Assembly (NCBI GenBank): GCA_046296415.1 | Contig: JBKBLN010000001.1 | Location: 1,178,001 to 1,242,000 of the forward strand | From: CAYNRA01 sp046296415 | Lineage (GTDB): Bacteria > Bacteroidota > Bacteroidia > Cytophagales > Spirosomataceae | Direction: 5' to 3' | Length of the DNA: 64,000 nucleotides | Shown here: one piece after another, positions 17,860 through 26,320 of the stretch | Layout of the letters: every line of letters begins with the position of its first letter | Numbering within the stretch: position 1 is the first letter of the stretch | Notes under the pieces: model-generated | What the model was told of the DNA's origin: nothing | The model's input: the letters and a program-made list of their open reading frames with translations, nothing else | Databases searched by the model: none | Program-made: the position numbers and the translations under genes

Positions 17860-18630
17860 ATGTTCGAACTACGTCATGTACAGGTTACTCGGTATGCCCA
17901 ACCTCTCAGAGAGGGTGGATCCATGCCTGGATTGGTTGAAGGGGACGATGGATTCTATTATGTAATGAAATTTCGCTCAGCAGGACAAGGTAGAAAAGCC
18001 TTAATTGCTGAGTTGCTGGGCGGTGAAATTGCTCGTCGACTCGGTGCTAAAATGCCTGAATTAGTGTATTTGGAATTGCCAGAAGGCTTGGGTCGGACCG
18101 AAGCCGACGAGGAAATTCAAGATCTACTTCAAGGTAGCGTAGGGCTCAATATCGGTCTTTCCTTTCTCTCCAAAGCCATGACCTTTGATCCAACCGTTTC
18201 CTCTCTTTCCTCCATCGATCAGTCCAGATTGCTTTGGTTGGATGCCTATATATTGAATGTCGACCGAACGATCCGTAATCCTAATTTATTGATTTGGTAT
18301 CGGGAACCCTGGTTGATTGATCATGGGGCCGCGTTCTTTTTCCATCACCAATGGGAAAATTGGGAACGTTACATTACCTCAAAATTTCCCCAAGGAAAAG
18401 AGCATGTCGTATTTCAATCGAATTGGGACCGTACAGCCATTCAGGCGCGAGTTCAAGACGAGCTTACCGATGATTGGTTGGTCCAGTTGGTTCAGGAAAT
18501 CCCAGAAGATTGGTTAGAAGATCCCGTCGATGACTTAGACCCAGAGGAAAAACGCCGCCGATATTTGACTTTTTTAATGGAACGTCGAAACTTTTTACTT
18601 GCGAATCCCCATGACATCTACCCTATATGA
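17860..18630 (+). CDS. HipA-like kinase domain protein
   Basis: A 256-residue protein resembling the compact HipA-like kinase family (HipA_2). Kinase-like features: a glycine-containing loop and candidate ATP lysine in GSMPGLVEGDDGFYYVMKF (Lys37), a catalytic-loop motif NVDRTIRNPNLL (Asn133, Asp135, Asn140) and a DHG metal-binding motif in WLIDHGAAFFF (Asp154). It is much shorter than E. coli HipA (about 440 residues) and lacks a HipB-like antitoxin partner. It overlaps the following DUF3037 gene by 20 bases, which implies translational coupling. Target and phenotype are unknown; a toxin role should not be assumed. Confidence 0.85.
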   Translation: MFELRHVQVTRYAQPLREGGSMPGLVEGDDGFYYVMKFRSAGQGRKALIAELLGGEIARRLGAKMPELVYLELPEGLGRTEADEEIQDLLQGSVGLNIGLSFLSKAMTFDPTVSSLSSIDQSRLLWLDAYILNVDRTIRNPNLLIWYREPWLIDHGAAFFFHHQWENWERYITSKFPQGKEHVVFQSNWDRTAIQARVQDELTDDWLVQLVQEIPEDWLEDPVDDLDPEEKRRRYLTFLMERRNFLLANPHDIYPI

Positions 18631-18985
18631 ATACGCGATTCTGCGGGTTGTTCCGCAGGTCGAACGAGAAGAGTTTGTCAACATTGGTGTGATCCTATAT
18701 TGCCACCAAAGTCGGAAAATCGCCTTCCAATATGACGTTCCGGAAGATTTACTCCATCAAATGTCACCTTCGTTTGAAGTATCCTCCATTCTTCCATTTT
18801 TGGAATCGATGCAACGATATTGTGCAGGAAAGGGCCCTCTGGGTGATCTTCCCCAAGTTTCCCGCTTTCGTTGGCTCACGGCTACTAAAAGTACCTTACT
18901 TCAATTTTCAAAAGTTCATCCCGGCTATGCTTTGGATCCAGTCGAAGAACTTAGCCGGCTCATGGAGCTTTATGTCAAACGTTGA
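18611..18985 (+). CDS. DUF3037 family protein
   Basis: A 124-residue protein matching DUF3037: YEYAILRVVPQVEREEFVNIGVILYC at the N-terminus (two consecutive parts of the family signature) and a C-terminal helix DPVEELSRLMELYVKR. I chose the ATG at 18611, inside the end of the HipA-like gene; a TTG at 18599 is also in frame. The two families recur together in many bacteria, so this protein is probably the functional partner of the kinase, as substrate, regulator or antidote. None of these is shown by the sequence. Confidence 0.87.
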   Translation: MTSTLYEYAILRVVPQVEREEFVNIGVILYCHQSRKIAFQYDVPEDLLHQMSPSFEVSSILPFLESMQRYCAGKGPLGDLPQVSRFRWLTATKSTLLQFSKVHPGYALDPVEELSRLMELYVKR

Positions 18986-19039
18986 TCAACTTTTTTTTAA
19001 AATTATGTGTTGATACATATAATTTAACAACCAGAATCA

Positions 19040-20068
19040 ATGGAAATCGGAATTGATAGTTTTGCTGCGGTCATGAGTGGGAAAAAAGACCGCTCCATTT
19101 CGGATGCGCAAGCCATTCGTGAACTCGTAGATCGCATTGTTTGGGCTGAGGAGGTAGGTTTGGATGTCTTTGGGATTGGAGAACATCACCGCAAAGACTT
19201 TTTGGATGCAGCTCCAAGCCATATTTTAGCCGCGGCGGCAATGCGCACTCAATCAATCAAACTAACCAGTGCCGTTACTGTATTGAGTGCGGCCGATCCG
19301 GTCCGTGTTTTTCAAAATTTCGCTACAGTTGATTTACTTTCACAAGGACGAGTTGAAGTGGTAGTTGGCCGAGGTTCGTTTACCGATGCCTTTCCCTTAT
19401 TCGGCTATCGATTGTCGGATTACGATGAATTATTCACTGAAAAACTTGAGTTGTTCCTCCAAATTCGGGATCATGAAACCGTAACCTGGAAGGGTAAATT
19501 TCGACCCGCACTCCAAAATCAACCGGTATATCCAAGGCCAGCTCAAGAAAAATTGCCGGTCTGGTTGGGTGTAGGTGGCACTCCCCAATCCTTTGTGCGA
19601 GCTGGCCAATTGGGATTGCCATTAATGGTGGCCATCATCGGTGGTGAGACGCATCGATTTAAGCCTCTGGTCGATTTGTACCGAGAAGCTGGCCGGAAAG
19701 CCGGTTTTTCCCAAGATCAGTTAAAAGTGGGAGTTCATTCATTGGGTTATGTGGCTCAAGATAGAGAAACGGCAATAAAAGAGTTTTATCCAGGTTATGC
19801 AGCCGCCATGACCCGAATTGGCCGTGAACGCGGCTGGCCTCCTACTACCTATGCCCATTTTGAAGCCCAGAACGGACCTCGAGGTGCCTTGGTAGTGGGT
19901 GGACCGGAGGAAGTCGCTGAAAAAATCCTCCGTCACAGCGAGGCTTTGGGTGGAATTGATCGTTTTACTTTTCAAATGGATGTGGCCGAAATGGATCATG
20001 CCCGTCTCCAAAAATCCATGGAGTGGATCGGTCAAAAAGTTCGACCCCTGATTTTGGCCGGCAAATAA
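19040..20068 (+). CDS. LLM-class flavin-dependent oxidoreductase (luciferase-like)
   Basis: A 342-residue bacterial-luciferase-like TIM barrel. Motifs include VGLDVFGIGEHHRKDF (near residue 40), the AVTVLSAADPVRVFQNFATVD stretch given here in part as DPVRVFQNFATVDLLS, GRVEVVVGRGSFTDAFPLFGY and LPVWLGVGGTPQSFVRA. Predicted to use reduced FMN and oxygen or to act as an F420/FMN reductase; substrate unknown. It stands alone, with a strong terminator directly behind it and a convergent carbonic anhydrase gene after that. Confidence 0.9.
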   Translation: MEIGIDSFAAVMSGKKDRSISDAQAIRELVDRIVWAEEVGLDVFGIGEHHRKDFLDAAPSHILAAAAMRTQSIKLTSAVTVLSAADPVRVFQNFATVDLLSQGRVEVVVGRGSFTDAFPLFGYRLSDYDELFTEKLELFLQIRDHETVTWKGKFRPALQNQPVYPRPAQEKLPVWLGVGGTPQSFVRAGQLGLPLMVAIIGGETHRFKPLVDLYREAGRKAGFSQDQLKVGVHSLGYVAQDRETAIKEFYPGYAAAMTRIGRERGWPPTTYAHFEAQNGPRGALVVGGPEEVAEKILRHSEALGGIDRFTFQMDVAEMDHARLQKSMEWIGQKVRPLILAGK

Positions 20069-20076
20069 AAAAAACA

Positions 20077-20107
20077 GGGCCCGGTTCATTCGATCCGGGC
20101 CTTTTTG
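20077..20107 (+). terminator. Rho-independent terminator after the LLM oxidoreductase gene
   Basis: Arms GGCCCGG and CCGGGCC around an ATTCGAT-containing loop, followed by TTTTT. An A-run on the 5' side means it could also act on the convergent carbonic anhydrase transcript. Confidence 0.88.
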
Positions 20108-20126
20108 TGTGGATTTTTGGCAGGAA

Positions 20127-20912
20127 TTATTTTCCCATCATGTCGCGATTCGAAAACTTAGTGGCAGGTAAATCCACCAAGGTCTCAGGTAAAAATTCAA
20201 CTTTTCCAGTTTCCAAATCATAAACGCCCCCTACAATCAGGATTTCCCCTTTGTAATACATTCTCGACAACAATGGCTCCAATTCCCGTAGTTCCTTGAC
20301 TTGATTGATGACATTCTGACGAACTGCATAATTTAACCGATGGTTGCCTTGCCCGAAATATCCCATGGTGGCTGGCTTAATGCGGTTAATTAACGTAACT
20401 ACGTGTCCAGGAGGGTTTTCAGGCAACTTGATCGCTGCGTCGACAGCACCGCAATAGGTATGTCCAAGAACCACGATTAGCTTGGTATTTAATACAGCTG
20501 AGGCGTATTCAATCGTTCCATAACTGGCTTGTGCCATGACTTGTCCGGCCGTCCGGGTAACAAATAAATCACCAAAACCCTGATCAAACAAAATCTCAGC
20601 TGAAACCCGGGAATCACTGCATCCCACAATGGTGGCAAAGGGTTTTTGTCCTTTAGACAACTCATTGATCACCTCCCGATCTTGCCGAGGGTGAATCGAT
20701 CTTCCCTCCGTAAAACGTTGATTTCCCCAACGTAATTTTTGTAAGGCATAATACGGATTCGCATACGCAGAGTCACGGTTGATGATGTAATTTTTCTTTC
20801 TCCAGTCGGGATCTTGGTATTTTTCCTTCGTAGCTAAATTATTTTGAGCGGATGCGAAGGTGGTGGAGGCCAATAGGCCCGCGACCATCAGGATTTGTTT
20901 GGCTGTTTGCAT
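20127..20912 (-). CDS. Exported beta-carbonic anhydrase
   Basis: A 261-residue beta-class carbonic anhydrase with a signal peptide (MVAGLLASTTFASAQ), so it acts in the periplasm or is secreted, unlike most beta-class enzymes. Zinc ligands are visible: Cys98 with Asp100/Arg102 in GCSDSR, and His151/Cys154 in GHTYCGAV. It converts CO2 and water to bicarbonate. It is convergent with the LLM oxidoreductase gene. The leader upstream is AT-rich with no clear promoter. Confidence 0.92.
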   Translation of the reverse strand: MQTAKQILMVAGLLASTTFASAQNNLATKEKYQDPDWRKKNYIINRDSAYANPYYALQKLRWGNQRFTEGRSIHPRQDREVINELSKGQKPFATIVGCSDSRVSAEILFDQGFGDLFVTRTAGQVMAQASYGTIEYASAVLNTKLIVVLGHTYCGAVDAAIKLPENPPGHVVTLINRIKPATMGYFGQGNHRLNYAVRQNVINQVKELRELEPLLSRMYYKGEILIVGGVYDLETGKVEFLPETLVDLPATKFSNRDMMGK

Positions 20913-21006
20913 TTTGTTCTTGTGTAAGTAGACAGAAATAGATTAAAAATCAATGAGAACTCTCATGGAATTCTAATATGGTATACAAACGTGCCCGTGA
21001 AGAGCA

Positions 21007-21036
21007 TTGTTTAATAAACTAAGTTTAATTGTTTTG
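21007..21036 (+). promoter_or_regulatory. Weak promoter candidate upstream of the structured non-coding region
   Basis: TTG at 21007-21009, a 19-base spacer, and TTGTTTTG at 21029-21036, which matches TAnnTTTG except for the second base. It would start transcription near 21043 on the plus strand, just before the self-complementary region. Confidence 0.3.
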
Positions 21037-21063
21037 ATGATTTATATAAAAAAAATTAATAAT

Positions 21064-21540
21064 AACGAAACAATGTTGTTACGTTGGGTGGTACTACCTC
21101 TAAATCACCCGGGCAACCAAAACCGCAACAGTTCGGTACCCAGACCCTCAAGGGGGCAATCTGTAAGTAGCAAGGGGGCTTGCATTTCAAAGAAGTCTCC
21201 CCGACGGAGCGGCCTAGTAGATGAATTGATGTGGTGATATCGAGGCAGTTTGTACCGACGGTGGGGGAAGGTTGGTGTCGATTTCCCAGCCCCTATGGAC
21301 TGGGTTAGAAGTGTAGACACAGGTGGTACCAAGCATACTCTAAGATAGTACTTTCACTTCTGTTGTACCCCTAGTGCGTTTTCATAACAACCTATTGGCT
21401 AAGTATAGGCTAGGAAAACAGGACGAATCTCCGAGGTGACATAGTTTGAAGGACCTTCATCCAGTGTTTGGTTATCGGTAACTTTCCTTAAGTAATCGGC
21501 ATTAATTGATATATTAACCGTGGAAAGGTCAAAAAAAGAA
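21064..21540. ncRNA. Unidentified structured non-coding RNA candidate
   Basis: This gene-free stretch is markedly richer in GC than its AT-rich flanks and full of complementary segments. Seen by eye: CAGA+CCC/GGG+TCTG (21141-21163), GCAAG/CTTGC with a GGGG loop (21170-21183), nested helices GTACC/GGTAC (21252/21325), GTGTC/GACAC (21275/21316) and CCCAG/CTGGG (21285/21300), nested GTTTTC/GAAAAC (21378/21414) and CCTAT/ATAGG (21391/21405), and a long hairpin CTTTCC..CGG..TTAAT/ATTAA.CCG.GGAAAG (21482-21537). A 7-pair AGAAGTG/CACTTCT (21307/21355) would form a pseudoknot. Strand is unresolved: a weak promoter favours plus, a palindrome at 21064-21085 followed by T-runs favours minus. It does not show RNase P, tmRNA, SRP or riboswitch signatures. 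Confidence 0.5.
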
Positions 21541-21624
21541 TATCCAAGAAAGAGAAAAAAAATAGAGTGGGCTTATTGTAAAAATTTGATTTTCAAGTAG
21601 AATTGTTAATATTTAGTTTAAAAA

Positions 21625-22215
21625 ATGATGGAAGTTTTTAACGGAATTCTAGCTGTGTACGCTGAATCACGCTCGGCCTGGCGTACTTGGTTGGAACAAA
21701 ATCACCAAACAGAAAAATCAGTTTGGCTCATTATCTATCGAAAACAATCCAACATACCTACTGTCTATTATCCAGAGGCAGTGGACGAAGCCTTGTGTTT
21801 TGGTTGGATTGATAGTACACCCAAAAAACGAGACGAAAACAGTTATTACCAATTCTTTGCCACCCGAAATCCCAAAAGTGGCTGGAGTCGTGTCAACAAA
21901 GAAAAAATTGCCAAATTACTAGAGGCTGGACTTATGCACCCCTCGGGTTTAGAGGCGATCTCCGTTGCGCAAAAGAACGGGGCCTGGAGCGCCTTAGATG
22001 AAGTGGAAAATTTGGTTCTTCCCCCTGACCTTTTAGCGAGTATGGAGGCTAATCCCCTGGCTTCAGAAAACTGGTCGAAATTTTCTCGTTCCTCCAAACG
22101 AGGTATTCTTGAATGGATAAGCCAAGCTAAAAAAGAGGAAACACGGAAAAAGCGTATAGAAGAAACCGTTCGACTAGCGACTGAAAATGTAAAGGCAAAT
22201 CATCCTCGAAAATAA
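21625..22215 (+). CDS. YdeI/OmpD-associated family protein
   Basis: A 196-residue protein of the YdeI family: SRSAWRTWLEQNH, SVWLIIYRKQS, YYPEAVDEALCFGWIDSTPK, ATRNPKSGWSRVNKEKI and the basic C-terminal helices with RIEETVRLATEN. Members are described as bacteriocin-protection or OmpD-associated proteins in some bacteria, but the biochemical role is unclear. Starts ATGATG; either may be used. It is followed after 24 bases by a DUF6157 gene on the same strand. Confidence 0.88.
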   Translation: MMEVFNGILAVYAESRSAWRTWLEQNHQTEKSVWLIIYRKQSNIPTVYYPEAVDEALCFGWIDSTPKKRDENSYYQFFATRNPKSGWSRVNKEKIAKLLEAGLMHPSGLEAISVAQKNGAWSALDEVENLVLPPDLLASMEANPLASENWSKFSRSSKRGILEWISQAKKEETRKKRIEETVRLATENVKANHPRK

Positions 22216-22239
22216 CCGTTAATACTAGATGAAAAGGCA

Positions 22240-22680
22240 ATGAAAAAAGAAATTCTACACACAACCAATTACTTCAATACCTTTATTGAAGTCGCTCCCG
22301 ATACTCCCGTTCAGGTAGGTGTGGTGCCTGTTTCTAAACACGCCAAAAAAACCTTGGCCCAATGGCAATACGACTATTTGACTCAGTTTCCGTATCGATT
22401 TACGTCGGACGAAATCCTATTTCAAATTTTTGTAAATCGTCATGGTTTACCGCTGGAGGAGTGGGAATTGGCTCGATTGACTTTTTTTTCAAAGGGACAA
22501 CCTTGCTTTCGGTCTTCACCTTTACCCAAATTATTTGGATTTGGCATTCATGCTAATTTGGAGGGAAAAGTAGCTTTGTTCGGAATGGAAACTACGGAGT
22601 ATCAAATGTTTGTCGGGGATCCCACAATTAAAAAAATCAAGGCCATGCGGTCCTCAAAAATCCCAAGGCATCCGAGTTAA
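22240..22680 (+). CDS. DUF6157 family protein
   Basis: A 146-residue soluble protein. HTTNYFNTFIEVAPDTPV at the N-terminus, YRFTSDEILFQIF, the FFSKGQPCFRSSPLPKLFGF stretch and the C-terminal KKIKAMRSSK are the signature of this small Bacteroidota/Bacillota family. No catalytic motif is known; the conserved Cys in QPCFRSSPL may matter. Lies between the YdeI gene (24 bases) and an oxidoreductase gene (30 bases), probably in one transcript. Confidence 0.82.
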   Translation: MKKEILHTTNYFNTFIEVAPDTPVQVGVVPVSKHAKKTLAQWQYDYLTQFPYRFTSDEILFQIFVNRHGLPLEEWELARLTFFSKGQPCFRSSPLPKLFGFGIHANLEGKVALFGMETTEYQMFVGDPTIKKIKAMRSSKIPRHPS

Positions 22681-22710
22681 TGGGTTTTAATCATCTATTT
22701 TCCTAATTTT

Positions 22711-23676
22711 ATGAAAGCTGCTGTATATACTCAATATGGTCCACCCGAGGTGGTCGACATTCGAGAGGTTCCCAAACCTTCTCCCAAAGAAAATGAAATT
22801 CTCGTTCGAGTAATGGCCTCTACCGTCAATCGAACCGATGCGGGTTTTCGAAGTGCAGAATACATTATTTCTCGATTTTGGACCGGATTATTTCGTCCGA
22901 AATATCCTATTCTGGGGTCCGAATTTTCCGGAGTCGTTGAAGCAATAGGAGGGAACGTGCACCAATTTAAGGCAGGTGATGCTGTTTTTGGATTCAACGA
23001 CCAAACTTGTGGGGGACACGGGGAGTATCTGACTATCTCGGCTACCGATGCAGTGGCATGTATTCCCTCAAATATGTCGTTTGAAACCGCAGCTGCCCTA
23101 ACCGAAGGAGCCCATTATGCGCTGGTGGATATTCGGGCGGCCCAAGTAAAACCCGGGCAGCAGGTGCTTGTGTATGGGGCTACGGGTGCCATTGGATCAG
23201 CAGCCGTACAGCTGTTGAAGTATTTTGGTGCCGTCGTCACGGCGGTATGTGGTACTCAAAAAGTCGATCTCGTAAAATCCCTCGGTGCGGACAGCGTAAT
23301 AGATTACCAAACGCAAGATTTTACCCAAACTACCAACCAATATGATTTTATTTTGGACGCGGTGGGGAAAAGTTCGTTTGGACAATGTAAACCTTTGTTA
23401 AAAGAGAAAGGCGTTTATATCTCGACAGAATTGGGGAAAAATGGAGAAAATGTGCTTTTAGCATTTGCTACACGATTTTCCTCGGGTAAACGATTACTTT
23501 TTCCAATTCCTTCCATTACCCAACAAGATGTCATTTGGTTTAAAGAATTGGCAGAGAATGGATATTTTAATCCTGTGATCGATCGTACCTTCTCCTTGGA
23601 TCAGATCGTGGAGGCTTACCGGTATGTGGAAACCGGTCAAAAAACAGGGAATGTGATTTTAAAGGTTGCAGAATAA
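22711..23676 (+). CDS. NAD(P)-dependent quinone oxidoreductase / MDR-family alcohol dehydrogenase
   Basis: A 321-residue medium-chain reductase: GroES-like N-terminus (MKAAVYTQYGPPEVVDIREV, SEFSGVVEAIGGNVHQFKAGD) and a Rossmann domain with QQVLVYGATGAIGSAAVQLL and the family stretch VCGTQKVDLVKSLGADSVID. The cysteines that bind structural zinc in true alcohol dehydrogenases are missing, so a zinc-free quinone-reductase-type activity is likely. The C-terminal VEAYRYVETGQKTGNVIL is typical. A CGCCAA/TTGGCG hairpin without a T-run follows the stop. Confidence 0.92.
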   Translation: MKAAVYTQYGPPEVVDIREVPKPSPKENEILVRVMASTVNRTDAGFRSAEYIISRFWTGLFRPKYPILGSEFSGVVEAIGGNVHQFKAGDAVFGFNDQTCGGHGEYLTISATDAVACIPSNMSFETAAALTEGAHYALVDIRAAQVKPGQQVLVYGATGAIGSAAVQLLKYFGAVVTAVCGTQKVDLVKSLGADSVIDYQTQDFTQTTNQYDFILDAVGKSSFGQCKPLLKEKGVYISTELGKNGENVLLAFATRFSSGKRLLFPIPSITQQDVIWFKELAENGYFNPVIDRTFSLDQIVEAYRYVETGQKTGNVILKVAE

Positions 23677-23806
23677 ATCTCGCCAACTTTTGGCGGATCG
23701 ATCCCAACCAAATCCGTAATTTGCCAGGGTGGTAAAAAGTAAAGTTATTCAGTCCGTTCCACTCGTATCTTGTTTCCTGAAAAAAGAAATTTCTACTCAT
23801 TGAACC

Positions 23807-24574
23807 ATGCAGAAACCAACCATCCATCCCTTTCAAGTGCAGGTTATTTCCTTTCAATCCCTACGTCGGTTGATCGGATTTTTAGGCATCCTGTTGCCTT
23901 GGGCTTGTTGGATCGCCAATGCCGTGATGAATCGGTTGGATTTATTTAATAATCCTAGCCTAGTTATTCTACAGGAAAACCAAGCGTATCACCCTGAAAA
24001 TGACTTAAAAAGCTCCATAAGTCATTTTTATTACACAGCTTCCGGACCCATTTTTATCGGAGTTCTGGTTGCCGTCGCGATTTTCCTATTTTGTTACAAA
24101 GGGTACGATTACGAACCCAAACGAGATCGATCTCCTTGGTTATCTGACCGACGAGTTTGCTCCTTGGCAGGTTTTTTCGCTTTGGGAGTCGTTGTTTTCC
24201 CGACAGGTGAGCAAGAATTCATCCAGGATAGTCTTTTTATCTTCACAGCTACGGGTTGGATAGGTACGCTCCATTTCGTTTGTGCCGCGCTTTTCTTTTG
24301 TGCCATCACCGTGTTATGTTTAGTCAATTTTAGACGAAAAGATTCCCCAGAGCATTTTGGATTGGATCCGAAGGATTGGGTATATCGGACTTGTGGCTAC
24401 ACGATGGTGGGTAGCCTAGTATTGATCTTCATCTACCATCAATGGATTTATCCCGTCTATTCTTTGGAATGGCCCATTACATTCATTTTTGAAACTGTGG
24501 CCCTAACTGCCTTTGGAATTGCTTGGTTGGTCAAGGGCAAAGCGCTAGAATTATTTTCGGAATGGATCAATTAA
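23807..24574 (+). CDS. DUF998 family membrane protein
   Basis: A 255-residue integral membrane protein with about six hydrophobic segments. Features such as FYYTASGPIFIGVLVAVAIF, FCYKGYDYEPKRD and AGFFALGVVVFPTGEQEF, followed by a TATGWIGTLHFVCAALFF segment, fit the DUF998 family. No function is known. The stop is 56 bases before the start chosen for the GNAT gene. Confidence 0.72.
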   Translation: MQKPTIHPFQVQVISFQSLRRLIGFLGILLPWACWIANAVMNRLDLFNNPSLVILQENQAYHPENDLKSSISHFYYTASGPIFIGVLVAVAIFLFCYKGYDYEPKRDRSPWLSDRRVCSLAGFFALGVVVFPTGEQEFIQDSLFIFTATGWIGTLHFVCAALFFCAITVLCLVNFRRKDSPEHFGLDPKDWVYRTCGYTMVGSLVLIFIYHQWIYPVYSLEWPITFIFETVALTAFGIAWLVKGKALELFSEWIN

Positions 24575-24630
24575 GGAAAAACACCCCTATAAAAAAGAAC
24601 GTAACTCAGATTTTTATTCATTACACCCCA

Positions 24631-24909
24631 ATGGAAATTCTACAAGAAAACAACGAGACCAAAGGCCGTTTCTTCATTGAAATGGATGGAAAAATAGAAG
24701 CGGAAATGACATACACTTGGGCCGGTGCCAATCGATTCATCATCGACCATACGGAGGTTAATGACGTTTTAAAAGGACAAAATGCGGGAAAACAAATGGT
24801 TTTAAAAGCAGTTGACTACGCTCGGCAGAACCAAATTAAGATTTTACCCTTATGTCCATTCGCATTAAGTGTTTTTCAGAAAATGCCTGAGATTCGGGAT
24901 GTGCTTTAA
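24631..24909 (+). CDS. GNAT-like N-acetyltransferase, YjdJ/Gcn5-related small type
   Basis: A 92-residue protein of the small YjdJ-like acetyltransferase family: GRFFIEMDGKIEAEMTY, a FIIDHTEVNDVLKGQNAGKQ core (acetyl-CoA pyrophosphate loop QNAGK), and the C-terminal ILPLCPFALSVFQKMPEI. The ATG at 24631 is used; longer in-frame starts overlap the upstream membrane-protein gene and do not extend the domain. Its stop is 5 bases from that of the convergent sugar dehydrogenase gene. Confidence 0.87.
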   Translation: MEILQENNETKGRFFIEMDGKIEAEMTYTWAGANRFIIDHTEVNDVLKGQNAGKQMVLKAVDYARQNQIKILPLCPFALSVFQKMPEIRDVL

Positions 24910-24914
24910 CCAAT

Positions 24915-26159
24915 TTAATCCTTTCGGTTCAATTTATACAATCTTCCGGCATCTGTAATGGCATATAGAGCCCCATCAGGCCCTTGGGTTATGTCTCGGA
25001 ATCGTTGATTTTCACTCGTTAATAATCGTTCTTCTCCCGTTACTCGGTTGTTTTCGATGACAAGCCGAACGATGTGACGACCACTCAAGGCACCAATAAA
25101 TAAATTATTTTGCCATTCGGGAATGCGGTTACCCCGGTAAAATGTCATACCACTTGGAGAAACCACAGGATCCCAATAATAGGTTGGCTGTTCCATCCCA
25201 TTTTGTTGGGTCAAACCCGCACCGATGGGCTGTCCGCCATACTCAATGCCATAGGAAATGGTCGGCCAACCGTAATTTCCTCCAGGTTTTAAACGATTGA
25301 TTTCATCTCCACCTCTTGGGCCGTGTTCGCTTTGCCAAATTTCATTGGTTTCAGGATGACGAGCAAGGCCTTGCGGATTACGATGTCCAAGACTATAAAA
25401 TTCGGGTCGAACCCCAGAAATTGAGAATACTGGGTTGTCGGTAGCCGGCTGCCCAGAAGTTGTGATTCGTATGATTTTTCCTAACGCTGCGGAACCAGAT
25501 TGCGCCAGTGGGCGTGTAGGGAGATCATTTCGGTCACCGGTACTGACAAGCAAATGCCCCGTAGCATCAAAAATAATTCGTCCGCCGTAATGTCCAGTCC
25601 CCGGTGCTGCCGGATTGGCTCGGTAAATAACGATTGGGTTTTCGATGGAACGCTCATCGTTGGCTAATCTTCCTTTAGCCACAGAGGTTACCGTTCCTCC
25701 TGAGACATTTTCTGCAAAAACCCAATAGACAAGTCGATCCGAGGAAAAGCTGGGTGAAATGCACAGACCAAGAAGTCCACCCTGTCCTCCCGAATTGACG
25801 GCCGGTACTCCAGACAGAGGAGCACTTAGTGCTCCCTCGGGTGTGACAATCCGAAAGGTTCCGGCTTTTTGCGTAATCAACAATCGTCCGTCAGGTAAAG
25901 CTACAATTCCCCAAGGGGAGGATAAACTCGTTGTGAGAAGCGTACTTTGAATCGGGGTGGTGGTTTTGACTCCTCCAATTCGAGTCTGGCCACTGAAAGC
26001 CGGACGGTAGGAGGTGTTGGCATTCGAGGATTCTACAGGTGATTGGGCATTCCCAGGATCAAGTCCGGGCGTATCGATCTCATCGGATGCCTCCGGGGTA
26101 CAATTTAATTGAAGACAAGCACTCAAAGAAAGGGCTAGAATCGTACGTTTTAATAGCAT
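24915..26159 (-). CDS. PQQ-dependent sugar (glucose/sorbosone) dehydrogenase, lipoprotein
   Basis: A 414-residue soluble-type glucose/sorbosone dehydrogenase-like six-bladed beta-propeller. The leader LALSLSACLQLNCTPEASDE has a plausible lipobox. Domain motifs: SSPWGIVALPDGRLLITQKAG, QGGLLGLCISPSF, HYGGRIIFDATGHLLVSTGDR, YSLGHRNPQGLARHP, WQSEHGPRGGDEINRL and the final FRDITQGPDGALYAITD. Such enzymes oxidise aldoses with PQQ outside the cytoplasm, feeding electrons to the respiratory chain; substrate here is unknown and PQQ synthesis genes are not in the window. Confidence 0.9.
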   Translation of the reverse strand: MLLKRTILALSLSACLQLNCTPEASDEIDTPGLDPGNAQSPVESSNANTSYRPAFSGQTRIGGVKTTTPIQSTLLTTSLSSPWGIVALPDGRLLITQKAGTFRIVTPEGALSAPLSGVPAVNSGGQGGLLGLCISPSFSSDRLVYWVFAENVSGGTVTSVAKGRLANDERSIENPIVIYRANPAAPGTGHYGGRIIFDATGHLLVSTGDRNDLPTRPLAQSGSAALGKIIRITTSGQPATDNPVFSISGVRPEFYSLGHRNPQGLARHPETNEIWQSEHGPRGGDEINRLKPGGNYGWPTISYGIEYGGQPIGAGLTQQNGMEQPTYYWDPVVSPSGMTFYRGNRIPEWQNNLFIGALSGRHIVRLVIENNRVTGEERLLTSENQRFRDITQGPDGALYAITDAGRLYKLNRKD

Positions 26160-26320
26160 AGGAATAGGGGGTCACGTAAGAATAACGAATTTGTTGGATG
26201 AAATATTGGAATCCTCTGTAGATCAGAGGGAAATCATTGAAATTTTCGTCAAAATCAATGGCCTTCTCCAAGAAAGAAGTATTTTCAAAAGAAAAAAACT
26301 CAATTCAAAAAAGTAATAAT

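Noticed and set aside
21007..21332. Two short frames on opposite strands (plus 21007-21237, minus 21105-21332)
   Set aside because: Neither has protein-like composition or a family match, and they overlap a strongly self-complementary region.
21241..21380. Passing resemblance of AGACACAGGTGG to part of 23S rRNA
   Set aside because: The match is about 12 bases and the surroundings do not follow rRNA; treated as chance.
23681..23695. CGCCAA/TTGGCG hairpin after the quinone oxidoreductase gene
   Set aside because: A good stem but with no T-run on either strand; not called as a terminator.
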